Shown: positions 46,563-58,815, numbered from the stretch's first letter. The stretch is DNA of 64,000 nucleotides from Pseudomonas kribbensis (GCF_003352185.1 NZ_CP029608.1:186001-250000), one strand, 5' to 3'. The notes: generated from the sequence alone by a model not told the origin. Numbers and translations: made by a program.

Positions 46563-46616
46563 GGGCAACGCCGCCGAAGGCGCCTAGCCTGTGCCTCTGA
46601 TCAATCGAGGTGTGCC

Positions 46617-47297
46617 ATGCGTTTGCTGGTTGTAGAAGATGAAGCCAAAACCGCGAATTTCCTCGCCAAAGGGCTGGGCGAGTCGGGTTTCGCGGTGGAC
46701 GTGGCGCTCAATGGCCTCGACGGGCGCTACTTCATCGAGCAGCAGGACTACGACCTGATCATCCTCGATGTGATGCTGCCAGGCCTCAACGGCTGGCAAT
46801 TGCTGCAACTGATCCGTCAGCGTGGCGCCACGCCGGTTCTGTTCCTGACGGCGAAGGATGCGATCGAAGATCGCGTGCGCGGTCTCGAACTGGGGGCCGA
46901 TGACTATTTGCTCAAGCCGTTCGCCTTCGCCGAATTGCTCGCGCGGGTGCGCACGTTGTTGCGGCGCGGGCCTATGCGCGAAGCCGAGTCGTACAGCATC
47001 GCCGATCTGGAAATCGACGTGCTGCGCCGTCGGGTCAGCCGTGGCGGCCAGCGCATCGCCCTGACCAACAAGGAATTCGCCCTGCTGCATTTGCTCGCCA
47101 GCCGACAGGGTGAAGTGCTGTCGCGCACGCTGATTGCCTCGCAGGTGTGGAACCTGAATTTCGACAGCGACACCAACATGGTCGAAGTCGCGGTGCGCCG
47201 CCTGCGTTCGAAGGTCGATGATCCGTATATGCCCAAACTGATCCACACCGTGCGCGGGGTCGGTTATCAACTGGAAGCGCCTGACGATGCGCTCTAG
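46617..47297 (+). CDS. OmpR-type response regulator, HprR/CopR-like
   Basis: A 226-residue regulator with a receiver domain (phospho-Asp in [14 protein letters not shown], Lys in [11 protein letters not shown]) and an OmpR-type winged helix ([29 protein letters not shown] and [15 protein letters not shown]). GAGG upstream supports ATG 46617. Heavy-metal (CopR, CusR) and peroxide (HprR) regulators share this build; the hiuH neighbour and the upstream box favour an HprR-like role. Confidence 0.92.
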   Translation: MRLLVVEDEAKTANFLAKGLGESGFAVDVALNGLDGRYFIEQQDYDLIILDVMLPGLNGWQLLQLIRQRGATPVLFLTAKDAIEDRVRGLELGADDYLLKPFAFAELLARVRTLLRRGPMREAESYSIADLEIDVLRRRVSRGGQRIALTNKEFALLHLLASRQGEVLSRTLIASQVWNLNFDSDTNMVEVAVRRLRSKVDDPYMPKLIHTVRGVGYQLEAPDDAL

Positions 47298-48675
47298 ATC
47301 CATTGCCTGGCGCCTGGCCCTGGCATTCGCTGCAGTCTGCGCCTTGGTACTCAGCGCGATTGGCGTGTTCCTGTATCGCTCGCTGGCCTCGGAAATCGCC
47401 TGGCGCGACGACATGGCCTTGCTTGGTCGTCTGGAACAGGTGCGCGCGCTGCTCGCCGACAGCGACAGCCTCGACGCCTTGCAGGCGCGGCCACGGCTGT
47501 ACCAGAACATGCTCGGCAACCTCGACAGTCTGCTGCTGGTGCAACGCGCGGACGGCTCGAATGTGATCACGATCAACCCTCGCCAACGCGCGTTACCACC
47601 GGTGCAGGCCATCTCCCGGGATCAATCGCCGCAACGCCGCGATGTGCTGACCTGGCAGGCGGCGGACGGTGTCGAACTGGCCCTGTTGTCAGGTCAGGTC
47701 CAAGGCCCGAACGGCGAATCGCTGACCGTAATCGCCGGCAAGGTGTTGAGTGAACGCGAGCAGATGCTCGGCAGCTATCGTCTGCGCTTGTATCTGGCCG
47801 TCGGACTCGGTGCCGTGCTCGCCTTCACGCTCGGCCTGGTGCTGTTGCGCCGTGGCTTGCGACCTCTGCGCAAGATGAGTGAAGCGCTGCGCGGCATTGA
47901 TCTACGCAGCCTCGACCAACGGGTTCCCACCGCCGGTACGCCAACGGAATTGCTGGAGCCGGTGCACGCGCTGAACGGCATGCTCGTGCGGCTGGACGAC
48001 GGCTTCCAGCGTCTCTCACAGTTTTCCGCCGACCTTGCCCATGAAATCCGCACGCCCCTGCACACCCTGCTCGCGAGCAACGGCCAGGCACTGAACTATC
48101 CGCGCAGCAGCACCGAGTATCAGGAAGTGCTGGCGTCGAACATGGAAGAGTTCGAACGGCTCAAGCGCATGGCCGAGAACCTGATGTTTCTCGCCCGCGC
48201 AGAGCAGGCTGAGCGAGCGCTCGATCTGCGCACGCTGGAGCTGCACGAAATCGGCGATGAGTTGTGCGACTACTTCGAAGCCCTGGCCGATGACCGGGAA
48301 ATCCGCCTCGAAAACACGTTCAGCGGAGAGTTGCTGGTGGATCAGCAACTGCTGCAACGCGCCTTGGGCAACCTGCTGGCCAACGCCGTACGCCATGCCG
48401 ACGCCGGCTCGGTCATCAGCCTGCGCCGGCGCGATGAGCCGGGCATGTGCTGGCTGCAGGTCCACAACCTCGGCCCGGTCATCGCAGAAAAGCATCTGGG
48501 CAAACTGTTCGACCGCTTCTACCGCGTTGACCCGTCCCGCGCCGAACCGGGAGATTCCGGCGGATTGGGACTGGCGATCGTGCAGTCGATCATGCAGTTG
48601 CATGGTGGGCGGGTGCGGGTCAGCAGTGGTGCAACGGGTACGGGTTTTGAGCTTGGATTTGTAACCAGTCGCTAA
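47287..48675 (+). CDS. Heavy-metal/HprS-type sensor histidine kinase
   Basis: A 462-residue kinase with two membrane helices (about residues 10-30 and 165-185) enclosing a periplasmic sensor, a HAMP domain, the phospho-acceptor in [17 protein letters not shown], and the ATPase boxes [11 protein letters not shown] and [15 protein letters not shown]. The start overlaps the regulator gene by 11 bases. Whether it senses copper, peroxide or hypochlorite cannot be decided from sequence. No metal-binding His/Met cluster is obvious in the sensor. Confidence 0.92.
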   Translation: MRSRSIAWRLALAFAAVCALVLSAIGVFLYRSLASEIAWRDDMALLGRLEQVRALLADSDSLDALQARPRLYQNMLGNLDSLLLVQRADGSNVITINPRQRALPPVQAISRDQSPQRRDVLTWQAADGVELALLSGQVQGPNGESLTVIAGKVLSEREQMLGSYRLRLYLAVGLGAVLAFTLGLVLLRRGLRPLRKMSEALRGIDLRSLDQRVPTAGTPTELLEPVHALNGMLVRLDDGFQRLSQFSADLAHEIRTPLHTLLASNGQALNYPRSSTEYQEVLASNMEEFERLKRMAENLMFLARAEQAERALDLRTLELHEIGDELCDYFEALADDREIRLENTFSGELLVDQQLLQRALGNLLANAVRHADAGSVISLRRRDEPGMCWLQVHNLGPVIAEKHLGKLFDRFYRVDPSRAEPGDSGGLGLAIVQSIMQLHGGRVRVSSGATGTGFELGFVTSR

Positions 48676-48766
48676 TCGACCCGCACACGCCGTTTCATCT
48701 GAGCTAGACTCACCCTGAATTAGCATCAAATACGATGCATATTCTTTTATTTACGCTTTATTGCAC

Positions 48767-48779
48767 TGCATATAATGCA
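48767..48779 (+). promoter_or_regulatory. hipBA promoter -10 inside an operator palindrome
   Basis: TGCATATAATGCA is an inverted repeat (TGCAT-ATA-ATGCA) that contains a perfect TATAAT at 48771-48776. A further TGCATAT lies about 30 bases upstream. HipB dimers typically bind such sites and would block the promoter directly. The layout implies a start site near 48783 and supports ATG 48790 for hipB. Confidence 0.65.
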
Positions 48780-48789
48780 CTGGTGTGTC

Positions 48790-49038
48790 ATGGAACAGTT
48801 GGGCGAACTGATCAGAACTCTGCGCAAAGCGCAAAAACTCTCGCAACAGGCGCTGGCGCAACGTTACGGCATGAGCCGCGCCACCATTTCGGGTATCGAA
48901 AACAATACGATTTCTGAAATTGGTCTGCGCAAAGTCGAGGCGATCCTTAACGGCTTTGGCTATGAGCTGACTGCGGTTCCAGTGAGAGCGCAACGCCCGA
49001 CACTCGACGCGTTGCAGAAGGTGAATTTCCATGACTGA
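48790..49038 (+). CDS. hipB: HipB-type antitoxin, XRE helix-turn-helix protein
   Basis: An 82-residue protein whose first 60 residues form an XRE helix-turn-helix (LIRTLRKAQKLSQQALAQRYGMSRATISGIEN). The tail LNGFGYELTAVPV is typical of HipB. It would neutralise HipA and repress the operon. I use ATG 48790 and not ATG 48775, which falls inside the -10/operator sequence. The stop overlaps hipA by eight bases. Confidence 0.85.
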   Translation: MEQLGELIRTLRKAQKLSQQALAQRYGMSRATISGIENNTISEIGLRKVEAILNGFGYELTAVPVRAQRPTLDALQKVNFHD

Positions 49039-50254
49039 GCCGACAGATCGGTTGCACATCACCGTCGCTGATAGCCCGGTCGGAACGCTCGGTCGAGGGC
49101 AGCCGGGCATGGACAGTGTGTTCAGCTATCGCGAGGACGCCATCGACGAAAATGCAGTGTCGCTGACCATGCCCACCCGGCTGGAGAGTTACGGCTGGGA
49201 GCGGGGAGTTCATCCCGTTTTCGAGATGAATCTGCCGGAGGGCGCGCTGCGCGATGAGCTGGTTCGACGCTTCAGTAAGGCTGTGCGCGGTTTTGATGAT
49301 TTCGCCTTGCTCGCAATCGTCGGACCGCATCAGTTGGGACGGCTGGCGATTACCAGTGAGTCGGCAACCGAGCGTCAGCCCGAAACATCACTGGCCGAGC
49401 TTCTGGTGCATGACGGTGCCCAGGGACTGTTCGATGACTTGCTACAGAAGTACGGCCAATACTCGGGGGTTTCGGGCGTGCAGCCCAAAGTGCTGGTACG
49501 CGATAGCGCGGCAGCAGTTGATCGCCTGACTCACCGAGGCTCCACACATCTGGTCAAAGCCTTCCGTCCCGAAGAGTTTCCCGAGCTGGCGACCAACGAG
49601 TACTTCTGTATGCGCGCCGCCGCGCTTAGCGGACTTGAAGTGCCAAAGTTTGAATTGAGTGAGCAGGGCAAATTTCTGGTGGTCGAGCGTTTTGACCTGG
49701 TTGAGCACGGCTATCTGGGTTTCGAAGACTTTTGTGTACTCAACGGCTGGCCTTCCAGAGCCAAATACGATGGTTCTTACGAAGGTGCTGCCCGACAGAT
49801 CAAAGCTTTTGTTTCGCCTGCGCTGTTGAGTCAGGCGCTGGAAGCTTTTTTCAAGATCGTGGCGCTATCTGCGGGACTGAAAAACGGCGATGCGCACCTG
49901 AAGAACTTCGGTGTGCTGTATGACCATTGCGGTGCGCAGGCCTCGATCCGGCTCGCCCCGGCTTACGACATCATCACCACATCGGTTTACATCAGGAACG
50001 ACAGCCTGGCGTTGCTGTTGGGCGGGTCGAAGGCATGGCCCAAGTACAAGGCGCTCATCCGCTTCGGCCGTACGGCGTGCAATCTGACGGAAGGCCGGTG
50101 CAATGAACTGCTGCAGCAGGTTGTTCATGGCATGCAGGCGGCGATGGCGGAAATGCTTGAGCATTGCCGAACCCATCAGTCGTTCGGCGAGGTGGGTGCG
50201 GCAATGATCGAGCAGTGGAAATCCGGGATTGAGCGCAGTCTGACCAAGGGTTGA
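49031..50254 (+). CDS. hipA: HipA-type serine/threonine kinase toxin
   Basis: The 407-residue protein has the full HipA layout: an N-terminal subdomain with VGTLGRG and FSYREDAI, the ATP-binding GVSGVQPKVLV, the Lys in THLVKAF, LATNEYFCMRAAALSGL, and the catalytic block GLKNGDAHLKNFGVLYD followed by APAYDIITT. Catalytic residues look intact. HipA kinases phosphorylate aminoacyl-tRNA synthetases and stop growth. The module looks less GC-rich than its surroundings by eye, consistent with acquisition. Confidence 0.9.
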   Translation: MTEPTDRLHITVADSPVGTLGRGQPGMDSVFSYREDAIDENAVSLTMPTRLESYGWERGVHPVFEMNLPEGALRDELVRRFSKAVRGFDDFALLAIVGPHQLGRLAITSESATERQPETSLAELLVHDGAQGLFDDLLQKYGQYSGVSGVQPKVLVRDSAAAVDRLTHRGSTHLVKAFRPEEFPELATNEYFCMRAAALSGLEVPKFELSEQGKFLVVERFDLVEHGYLGFEDFCVLNGWPSRAKYDGSYEGAARQIKAFVSPALLSQALEAFFKIVALSAGLKNGDAHLKNFGVLYDHCGAQASIRLAPAYDIITTSVYIRNDSLALLLGGSKAWPKYKALIRFGRTACNLTEGRCNELLQQVVHGMQAAMAEMLEHCRTHQSFGEVGAAMIEQWKSGIERSLTKG

Positions 50255-50269
50255 GCGACCGATGTGCGC

Positions 50270-51274
50270 TCAACGCAACTGATCCCGAAACTGCCCCGGC
50301 GTCATCCCCGTCCAGCGTTTGAACGCGCGGCTGAAGCTGCTCGTATCAGCAAATCCCAGCAGATAACTGACCTCGCTCAGCGAGCATTGCGGATCCCGCA
50401 GGTGCAGCAGCGCGAGGTTCTCGCGGCTTTCATTCAATAGCGTATCGAAACGACAACCCTCGTCCGCCAGATGCCGTTGCAGGCTGCGCAGGCTCAGGTG
50501 CAGGGCCTGGGCGATGCGTTCGGCGCTGGGTTCGCCTTCGGGCAGTTGTTCTTCGATGGCGTCGCGCACCTTGCGCTCCCAGGTCAGCGGCTTGAGCTGG
50601 GCGAGGGTGCGTTTGAGCACGGCTTCGTTGTGTTCGGCCAGTTCCGGGTTGGCATCGTCGAGGTGGCTGTCGAAGTCGGTGAGGGCGAATTCGATGCGGT
50701 CTTCTTCGGCTGAAAAATGCACCGGCGAGCGGAACACCTTGTGCCATTGATGCGCATCGGCCGGTTCCGGGCGACGCAGGTACACCGCCAGCGGCGCGTA
50801 GTCGCGGCCGAGACGATTGCGGCAGGTGCGCACGTAGATCGCGGCGAAGGCGTCGATGGCTTCGAAGGCCGGGGCCGGGTTATCGGCCGGGATTTTCAGG
50901 CGAAACCGGTAGCGGTCTTCGGTGCGCGTCAGCTCCAGCTCCAGCGCGTCGCTGACCACCTGGTGATAACGCACGATCCGCTCGAACACTTCCCGCAGAC
51001 TGCCGCTGGCCACCAACGCATAGCCCAAGGCGTGAAACGTCGTGGGGCTGACGAACCGCGACACGCGTAAACCGATCGCCGGATCGCCGCTGACCTGCAC
51101 CGCGATTTCCCACAGGCGCGTGGTGGCGGACAACGGATAGCGGGCGTTCGGGTCGTCCATCAATTGCGGATCGAGCCCGGCCTGCTGGCACAGGGCAGTG
51201 CTGTCCAGCCCCAGCGCGTCGAGTTGCTTGCGCAGGGCACGGGTCCAGCTGGCGAGAGAAGTCGGTTCCTTCAT
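50270..51274 (-). CDS. AraC-family regulator
   Basis: A 334-residue regulator with an N-terminal arabinose-binding-like domain of the OruR/ArgR-type group (YPLSATTRLWEIAVQVSGDPAIGLRV, FVSPTTFHALGYALVASGSL) and a C-terminal AraC DNA-binding domain (LSLRSLQRHLADEGCRFDTLL, SLSEVSYLLGFADTSSFSRAFKRW). It is divergent from a fatty-acid desaturase gene with 100 bases between them, so that gene is the likely target; related regulators sense fatty acids or lipid-like ligands. Confidence 0.88.
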   Translation of the reverse strand: MKEPTSLASWTRALRKQLDALGLDSTALCQQAGLDPQLMDDPNARYPLSATTRLWEIAVQVSGDPAIGLRVSRFVSPTTFHALGYALVASGSLREVFERIVRYHQVVSDALELELTRTEDRYRFRLKIPADNPAPAFEAIDAFAAIYVRTCRNRLGRDYAPLAVYLRRPEPADAHQWHKVFRSPVHFSAEEDRIEFALTDFDSHLDDANPELAEHNEAVLKRTLAQLKPLTWERKVRDAIEEQLPEGEPSAERIAQALHLSLRSLQRHLADEGCRFDTLLNESRENLALLHLRDPQCSLSEVSYLLGFADTSSFSRAFKRWTGMTPGQFRDQLR

Positions 51275-51374
51275 GCTGATTGGCGCTTCCGGTCAACAGG
51301 TTGGCGTTCTCGGCTACCGCGTCCAGACCCTGCGCGGGGCAGGATGCGAACATCAATAACCAGAGGATGGAAGC

Positions 51375-52448
51375 ATGGACCGTACTTCTGCAAGTCCCCA
51401 GCGACACAATGCTGCCCAGCGATCAGCGCACATTCGCGAAGTGGTGCTGGCCAAAGGCGTCGAGCTGCGCGAGCACTACCCGATTCTCAACCATCAGGAC
51501 GCCCTCGGCGCGGGGATTCTGGCGTTTGCCCTGGCCGGGATGATCGGTTCGGCGGCGCTCTATATCACCGGGCACATGGCGTGGTGGGCGTGCCTGTTGC
51601 TCAACGCGTTTTTTGCCTCGTTGACCCATGAGCTCGAACACGACCTGATTCACAGCATGTATTTCCGCAAACAGCGCGTGCCGCACAACCTGATGATGGG
51701 CCTGGTGTGGCTGGCGCGTCCGAGCACGATCAACCCGTGGATCCGCCGCCATCTGCACCTCAACCACCACAAGGTCTCCGGCACTGAAACCGACATGGAA
51801 GAACGGGCGATCACCAACGGTGAACCCTGGGGTTTTGCGCGGTTGCTGATGGTCGGCGACAACGTGATGTCGGCGTTCATCCGCATGCTTCGGGCCAAGA
51901 CCTGGGCGCACAAATTCAGCATCATCAAGCGTTCGCTGAAAGTCTACGCACCGCTGGCACTGGTGCATTGGGGCGCGTGGTATGTGTTTCTCGGCTTCCA
52001 TGCGGCCAACGGTATTGCTTACCTGATGGGCTCGCCGATTGAATGGTCGGCGACCACGTTGTCGGTGATGCAAGTGATCGATATTGCCGCTGTGGTCATC
52101 ATCGGGCCGAACGTGTTGCGTACGTTTTGCCTGCACTTCATCAGCTCGAACATGCATTACTACGGGGATGTGGAGCCCGGCAATGTGCTTCAGCAGTGTC
52201 AGGTGCTGAATCCGTGGTGGCTGTGGCCGTTGCAGGCGTTCTGCTTCAACTTTGGCAGCAGCCACGGGATTCATCATTTTGTGGTGAAGGAGCCGTTTTA
52301 CATTCGCCAGCTGACGGTGCCGGTGGCGCATAAAGTGATGCGGGAGATGGGGGTTCGTTTCAACGATTTCGGGACGTTCGGGCGGGCGAACCGGTTTGTT
52401 CGCAAGGAAGAAATCCTGCAGAAAGAAGTGCAGACGGCTCAGGCTTGA
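51375..52448 (+). CDS. Membrane fatty-acid desaturase family protein
   Basis: The 357-residue membrane protein has the three His boxes of the di-iron desaturase/hydroxylase family: HELEHD, HLHLNHH and SSHGIHHF. Several membrane helices are present around residues 50-90 and 195-260. AGAGGA precedes the ATG. It differs clearly from DesA at 36655 in its boxes and lacks the long C-terminal extension. Exact reaction (desaturation, hydroxylation or ring modification) and substrate are unknown. Confidence 0.83.
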   Translation: MDRTSASPQRHNAAQRSAHIREVVLAKGVELREHYPILNHQDALGAGILAFALAGMIGSAALYITGHMAWWACLLLNAFFASLTHELEHDLIHSMYFRKQRVPHNLMMGLVWLARPSTINPWIRRHLHLNHHKVSGTETDMEERAITNGEPWGFARLLMVGDNVMSAFIRMLRAKTWAHKFSIIKRSLKVYAPLALVHWGAWYVFLGFHAANGIAYLMGSPIEWSATTLSVMQVIDIAAVVIIGPNVLRTFCLHFISSNMHYYGDVEPGNVLQQCQVLNPWWLWPLQAFCFNFGSSHGIHHFVVKEPFYIRQLTVPVAHKVMREMGVRFNDFGTFGRANRFVRKEEILQKEVQTAQA

Positions 52449-52459
52449 AAGTATCCGAA

Positions 52460-52485
52460 GCTATCGCCGGCTAACCGGCGATAGC
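52460..52485. terminator. Hairpin between convergent desaturase and arylsulfatase genes
   Basis: GCTATCGCCGG and CCGGCGATAGC are perfect 11-base complements around the loop CTAA. There is no T-run, but the position between two convergent genes suits a bidirectional transcript end. Confidence 0.65.
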
Positions 52486-52501
52486 CCTGCATCAGCCACC
52501 C

Positions 52502-54938
<2,437 letters not shown>

Positions 54939-54942
<4 letters not shown>

Positions 54943-56537
54943 GCGTGTCTCCAGCGGGTGGCGCGGATTTCCAGGCGTTGGCCAATGAGGTTGAGCAGGG
55001 CGCCGGTGAGGCCGACCAGCAGCATTCCGGCCATGATCAGGTCCATGCGCAGCAGTTGTTGGGCGCCGATCATCTGGCTGCCGATGCCGCCGTTGGACGG
55101 CATGAAATATTCGGCGCCGATGGTGCCGAGCCAGGCGTAGATCAGGCTCAGTCGAAGGCCGGCGAAAATCCCCGGCGCAGCGCCCGGCAACACCAGTCGG
55201 CGCAGGCGTTGAGCGAGGCTCAGGCGCAGTACCTGTGCGGCTTCGTTGAGTTGCGGCGAGAGGTTGGCGACGCTGCGTTGAGTCGCGACAAACAACGGAA
55301 AGAAAGCGGCGAGGGCGACAAACACCCACTTTGCCAGTTCACCCAGACCGAACCACGCGGTGAGCAGCGGAACCCAGGCAAATATCGCGATCTGTCGCAG
55401 AGCGGCGAGGGTCGGGCCGAGCACGCGTTCGCTGGTACGCGACAGCCCCAGCAGCAGGCCCAGCACGAGGCCCAGGCCGCCGCCAATCAACAGGCCGCCG
55501 AGTGTGCGGCCCAGGCTCAGGGCCATCCCCGAAATCAACGTGCCGTCGAGCAATCCGTTTTTCGTCGCCTCAAGCACCGCCAACGGGCTGACCAGAATAT
55601 TGGCGTCGACCCACTGCTGATCGACCGCCAGTTGCCACAGCGCAAACAACCCCAACGGCAACAGCCACGGCTGCACGCGCTGCCAGCCTTCATAACGCGG
55701 GCCGCGACGAATTTCCGCCGTGGCCGGGTGCGGCCAGTGCACCAGTTTCCTGTCCAGCAGGCCGATGCCGCGATCCATCGCCACGCCGATCAGACCGATC
55801 ACCACGATGCACACGAAGACGATGTCGAGCATGAACAGCTGCCGCGCCCAGACCATCAGGTAACCGATGCCTTCGCTGGAGGCCAGCAGCTCGACGGCGA
55901 GCAATGAAGTCCAGCCCGCGGCCAGGGCCAGACGCACGCCGGCCATGAATGCGGGGAGGGCGGCGGGCAACACCAGTCGGCGAATCAGCAGGCGTGGCGG
56001 CAGACGTAAAACAGCGGCGGCTTCGCGCAGTTTCGGCTGCGCATCGCGCACGCCGACCAGGGTGTGCAAGGTCACCGGCACCACGATGGCCTTGACCAGC
56101 ACCACCAGTTTCAGCGTTTCGCCGATGCCGAAAAACACCATGAACAGCGGAATCCACGCCAGCGTGGGCACCTGGGCCAGGCCGGCGAAAGTCGGGAAGA
56201 TCAGGCGTTCGAGGCGACGGCTGAAGCCCAGCGCCGCACCGAGTACCGCGCCAGCGGCAACGCCCGCCAACAAGCCCCAGAACAAACGTTGCAGGCTGAT
56301 CCACAAATGACTCCACAACTCGCCCTGGGACAGCTCGATTGCGCTGTTCCACACCAGCGACGGCGCGGGAAGGATCTGCTCGCTCATCCATTGATTGCGC
56401 GCCGCCAGCCACCACAGAGCGAACAGTCCGAGCGGCAATATCCAGGGTAAAACGCGATGGCTCAGGCTTGGCCAGGTGCGCCGGTTTTTCGACGGCGGTG
56501 CGGCCAGTGGCAGGCTGAGCAGGGATTCACGGGCCAT
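54939..56537 (-). CDS. atsB: Fused tandem ABC permease, AtsB-like
   Basis: This 532-residue protein is two SsuC/TauC-type permeases in one chain. Each half begins with a LPLGLFALW helix (residues near 35 and 295) and has its own EAA loop (REAAAVLRLPPRLLIRRLVLPAALP and NEAAQVLRLSLAQRLRRLVLPGAAP). Ordinary importers of this family use a homodimer of about 260 residues, so the fusion supplies both halves in one polypeptide. This is the layout I recall for AtsB proteins of pseudomonads. The promoter is shared with atsR on the other strand. Confidence 0.87.
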
Positions 56538-56841
56538 GGGTGACCTCCGTTGTCGGGTTGGATCGTGTCAGCGGAATTAGCTGTGAACTAATCGTTATAA
56601 GTGAATTAAAAAATAATCATTTTGGAGATAAGCAGCGCCATTTAAGGCCTCCAGCCCTGCACGCATCCAATGCATTCGAAGAATATTTTCGATGCTCTCC
56701 ATGCATACCGGCCTGCATGTCCCGACTTTGCTGGCTTAGCTTGAAAAGCTATAAAAATGTGCTTTTTAAGTATTTAAGTGCCGATATGGATTGCGCCTAC
56801 TTTCGGCTCCTCAATGCCCGCCGTGATCAGGAGCCGCACCT
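56538..56841. promoter_or_regulatory. Divergent atsB / atsR control region
   Basis: This 304-base AT-rich stretch holds no convincing gene. It contains AGCTTGAAAAGCT (56738-56750), a perfect 5-3-5 palindrome, and a near-perfect one at 56672-56695 (GCATTCGAA to TTCGATGC with a single unpaired base). AT-rich blocks such as GAATTAAAAAATAATCATTTT fit CysB-type binding. Expected regulation by sulfur supply is inference. Confidence 0.5.
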
Positions 56842-57855
56842 ATGAACCTTCCCTTCAAACGTGTCATCAGTCTGTTTGCCGCGCCGGCACTGGCGGGCCT
56901 TCTGGCGTTCTCTGCCCAGGCCGACGAGCTCAAGGAAATCAGGATTGCCGTGCCTGATCTGAGCGCGGGTACTCAACACAGCGGCGGGGGCATCGTGGAC
57001 GTGCTGCGCGATCAGCAGATCTTCGAAAAGGCCTTCGCCGATCAGGGCATCAAGATTCAGTGGAGCTTCTTCAAGGGCGCCGGCCCGGTGATCAACGAGG
57101 CGTTCGCCAACGGCCAGGTGGATCTGGCTTATCTGGGGGATCTGGCGGCCATCATCGGCAAGTCCAACGGGCTGGATACACGGCTGCTGAGTGCCAGCGC
57201 CCGGGGTGTGAAGCAATATCTGGGCGTGGTGCCGGGTTCGGGGATCAAGACGTTGCAGGATCTCAAAGGCAAGCGCGTGGCGATCTTCCGGGGTACTGCG
57301 ACCCAGTTGTCGTTCGATGCAGCATTGGCCAGCGTGGGCCTGAGCGAAAAGGACGTGAAGGTGATCAACCTCGATTTCAACGCAGCGGTTGCCGCGCTGG
57401 CGGCGAAGCAGATCGATGCGTCGTGGGGCAGCTCCGGGCTGACCGCCTTGCAGGCCAAAGGCCTGGCCGAGTTGCCGCTGAACACCAAGGATCTCGGTGG
57501 CGCCGGCAGCGTGCAGTCGGTGCTGGTGGGGACCGGCAAGTTTGTCGACGGGCATCCGGAAGCCGTGGCGAAGCTGCTCAAGGCGCAGCAACAGGCGGTG
57601 GAGTGGCTGACTCAGGACAGCAACAAAGACGCTTACGTGCAGTTGGTTTCTGGGCTGGCGAGTTATCCGCCGGTGATCCTCACCCAGGATCTGAAGGATC
57701 AGAATCTGAGCGAAGTATTCCCGTCGACACTGGATCCGCTGTTCCTCGAAAACCTGCAGGGCAAGGTGGATCTGGCAGCGCAGCAGAAGCTGATCCGCAA
57801 GCCGTTCAAGGTGAACGAGTGGGTCGCGCCAGAGCTGGCGGCGGCGAAGCTCTGA
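56842..57855 (+). CDS. atsR: Periplasmic substrate-binding protein of sulfate-ester transporter, AtsR-like
   Basis: The 337-residue protein has a signal peptide (ALAGLLAFSAQADE) and the SsuA/TauA-type binding fold: IRIAVPDLSAGTQHSGGG, GQVDLAYLGDLAAIIG, LKGKRVAIFRGTATQ. It would capture sulfate esters or sulfonates for the AtsBC importer encoded divergently. It converges on a LysR gene with a hairpin between them. Confidence 0.87.
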   Translation: MNLPFKRVISLFAAPALAGLLAFSAQADELKEIRIAVPDLSAGTQHSGGGIVDVLRDQQIFEKAFADQGIKIQWSFFKGAGPVINEAFANGQVDLAYLGDLAAIIGKSNGLDTRLLSASARGVKQYLGVVPGSGIKTLQDLKGKRVAIFRGTATQLSFDAALASVGLSEKDVKVINLDFNAAVAALAAKQIDASWGSSGLTALQAKGLAELPLNTKDLGGAGSVQSVLVGTGKFVDGHPEAVAKLLKAQQQAVEWLTQDSNKDAYVQLVSGLASYPPVILTQDLKDQNLSEVFPSTLDPLFLENLQGKVDLAAQQKLIRKPFKVNEWVAPELAAAKL

Positions 57856-57862
57856 GTCATGC

Positions 57863-57893
57863 GGTCATTCCCGCGCAATGCGTGGGAATGACC
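57863..57893. terminator. Hairpin between atsR and LysR genes
   Basis: GGTCATTCCC pairs perfectly with GGGAATGACC across an 11-base loop. It sits between convergent genes; REP-like sequence (CATTCCC, GTGGGAATG) suggests a palindromic-repeat origin. Confidence 0.7.
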
Positions 57894-57894
57894 C

Positions 57895-58815
57895 TCAAAC
57901 CGCGACGCTGATTTCCTGTTTATCCACTGCCACCAACGTCTCGATCATCGCCCGCGCCGCCGGTGACAGCCGGAATCCCGTGCGGCTCACAATCCCGCAC
58001 CGCGCATTCATGCTCTCCAGATTCTGCGGCAGGTTGCGCCAGTGCAGCAGCGCCAGCGAGCCCTGGGCGATGTCCTCGACAAATGCCTCTTCAGTGCCGA
58101 CGCCAATCGCGTTGGACTGCAACACCACTTTCACCAGCGCCGGAAAATGCTCGGTCTCGATGGTCGGGGAAAAATCGATCCGGCCGCTGAGATTCGCCAG
58201 TAATTTGCGAATGCCCGGTGGGATCAGCGTGGTCGCCAGCGGGTAATCGAACATGTCGTTGGTCGACAAGCTTTCCTTGGCCAGCAGCGGATGTCCCGGT
58301 CGGCAGAAAAATACCCCACGCTTGGGTGTCAGCGGCTGGGTCTGGAAATTCGGGTCGGATTCGAAATGGCGGATGTCGGCGATGAAGAATTCGATCTCCT
58401 CGCGGCTCAGGGCACGGCTGAGCTTTTCCCAGTTATCCACCTGAAAGCAGGTGCGCACTTTCGGGTGCGCGTTGATGAATTGCGCCACCGCGTCCGGCAC
58501 CAGTTTCACCGCCGGCGCCGGGCCGCAACCGAAGTGCAGTTCGCCGGCGTCGAGCTTGGTCATTTGTGTCACTTCGGCGCTGAGCAATGCCGCGCCCTGC
58601 ACCAGGGTCAGGGCGTGTTGCAGCACCACCTGGCCCTCCGGCGTGGGGCGCAGATCCTTGTTGCCACGATCCACCAGAACACAGCCGAACTCCTGCTCCA
58701 GCCCCTGAATGCTGCGGCTGAACGCCGGTTGAGTGATGCCCATGGCGTCGGCCGCGCGGACAAAACTGCGGTGTTCGTTGAGGGCGATGAAGTAGCGCAA
58801 CTGGCGAAGATCCAT
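57895..58815 (-). CDS. LysR-family regulator, first of a paralogous pair
   Basis: About 306 residues, starting MDLRQLRYFIALNEHRSFVRAADA with the LysR helix-turn-helix (ITQPAFSRSIQGLEQEFG) and a co-inducer domain (ELHFGCGPAPAVKLVP). It is clearly paralogous to the LysR protein at 61742. It is divergent from atsK and convergent with atsR, so it likely controls one or both. ATG 58830 would add five residues (MPEKH); ATG 58815 matches the usual start of the family. Confidence 0.9.
   Translation of the reverse strand: MDLRQLRYFIALNEHRSFVRAADAMGITQPAFSRSIQGLEQEFGCVLVDRGNKDLRPTPEGQVVLQHALTLVQGAALLSAEVTQMTKLDAGELHFGCGPAPAVKLVPDAVAQFINAHPKVRTCFQVDNWEKLSRALSREEIEFFIADIRHFESDPNFQTQPLTPKRGVFFCRPGHPLLAKESLSTNDMFDYPLATTLIPPGIRKLLANLSGRIDFSPTIETEHFPALVKVVLQSNAIGVGTEEAFVEDIAQGSLALLHWRNLPQNLESMNARCGIVSRTGFRLSPAARAMIETLVAVDKQEISVAV

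Noticed and set aside
47287..48675. Naming the two-component pair copRS with confidence
   Set aside because: No copper genes are nearby and the hiuH neighbour favours an HprRS-like role, so no symbol was assigned.
54943..55329. Longer N-terminus of the AtsC frame
   Set aside because: It overlaps the permease gene in another frame and is Arg-rich and low complexity; ATG 54942 has a good ribosome-binding site and matches the family start.
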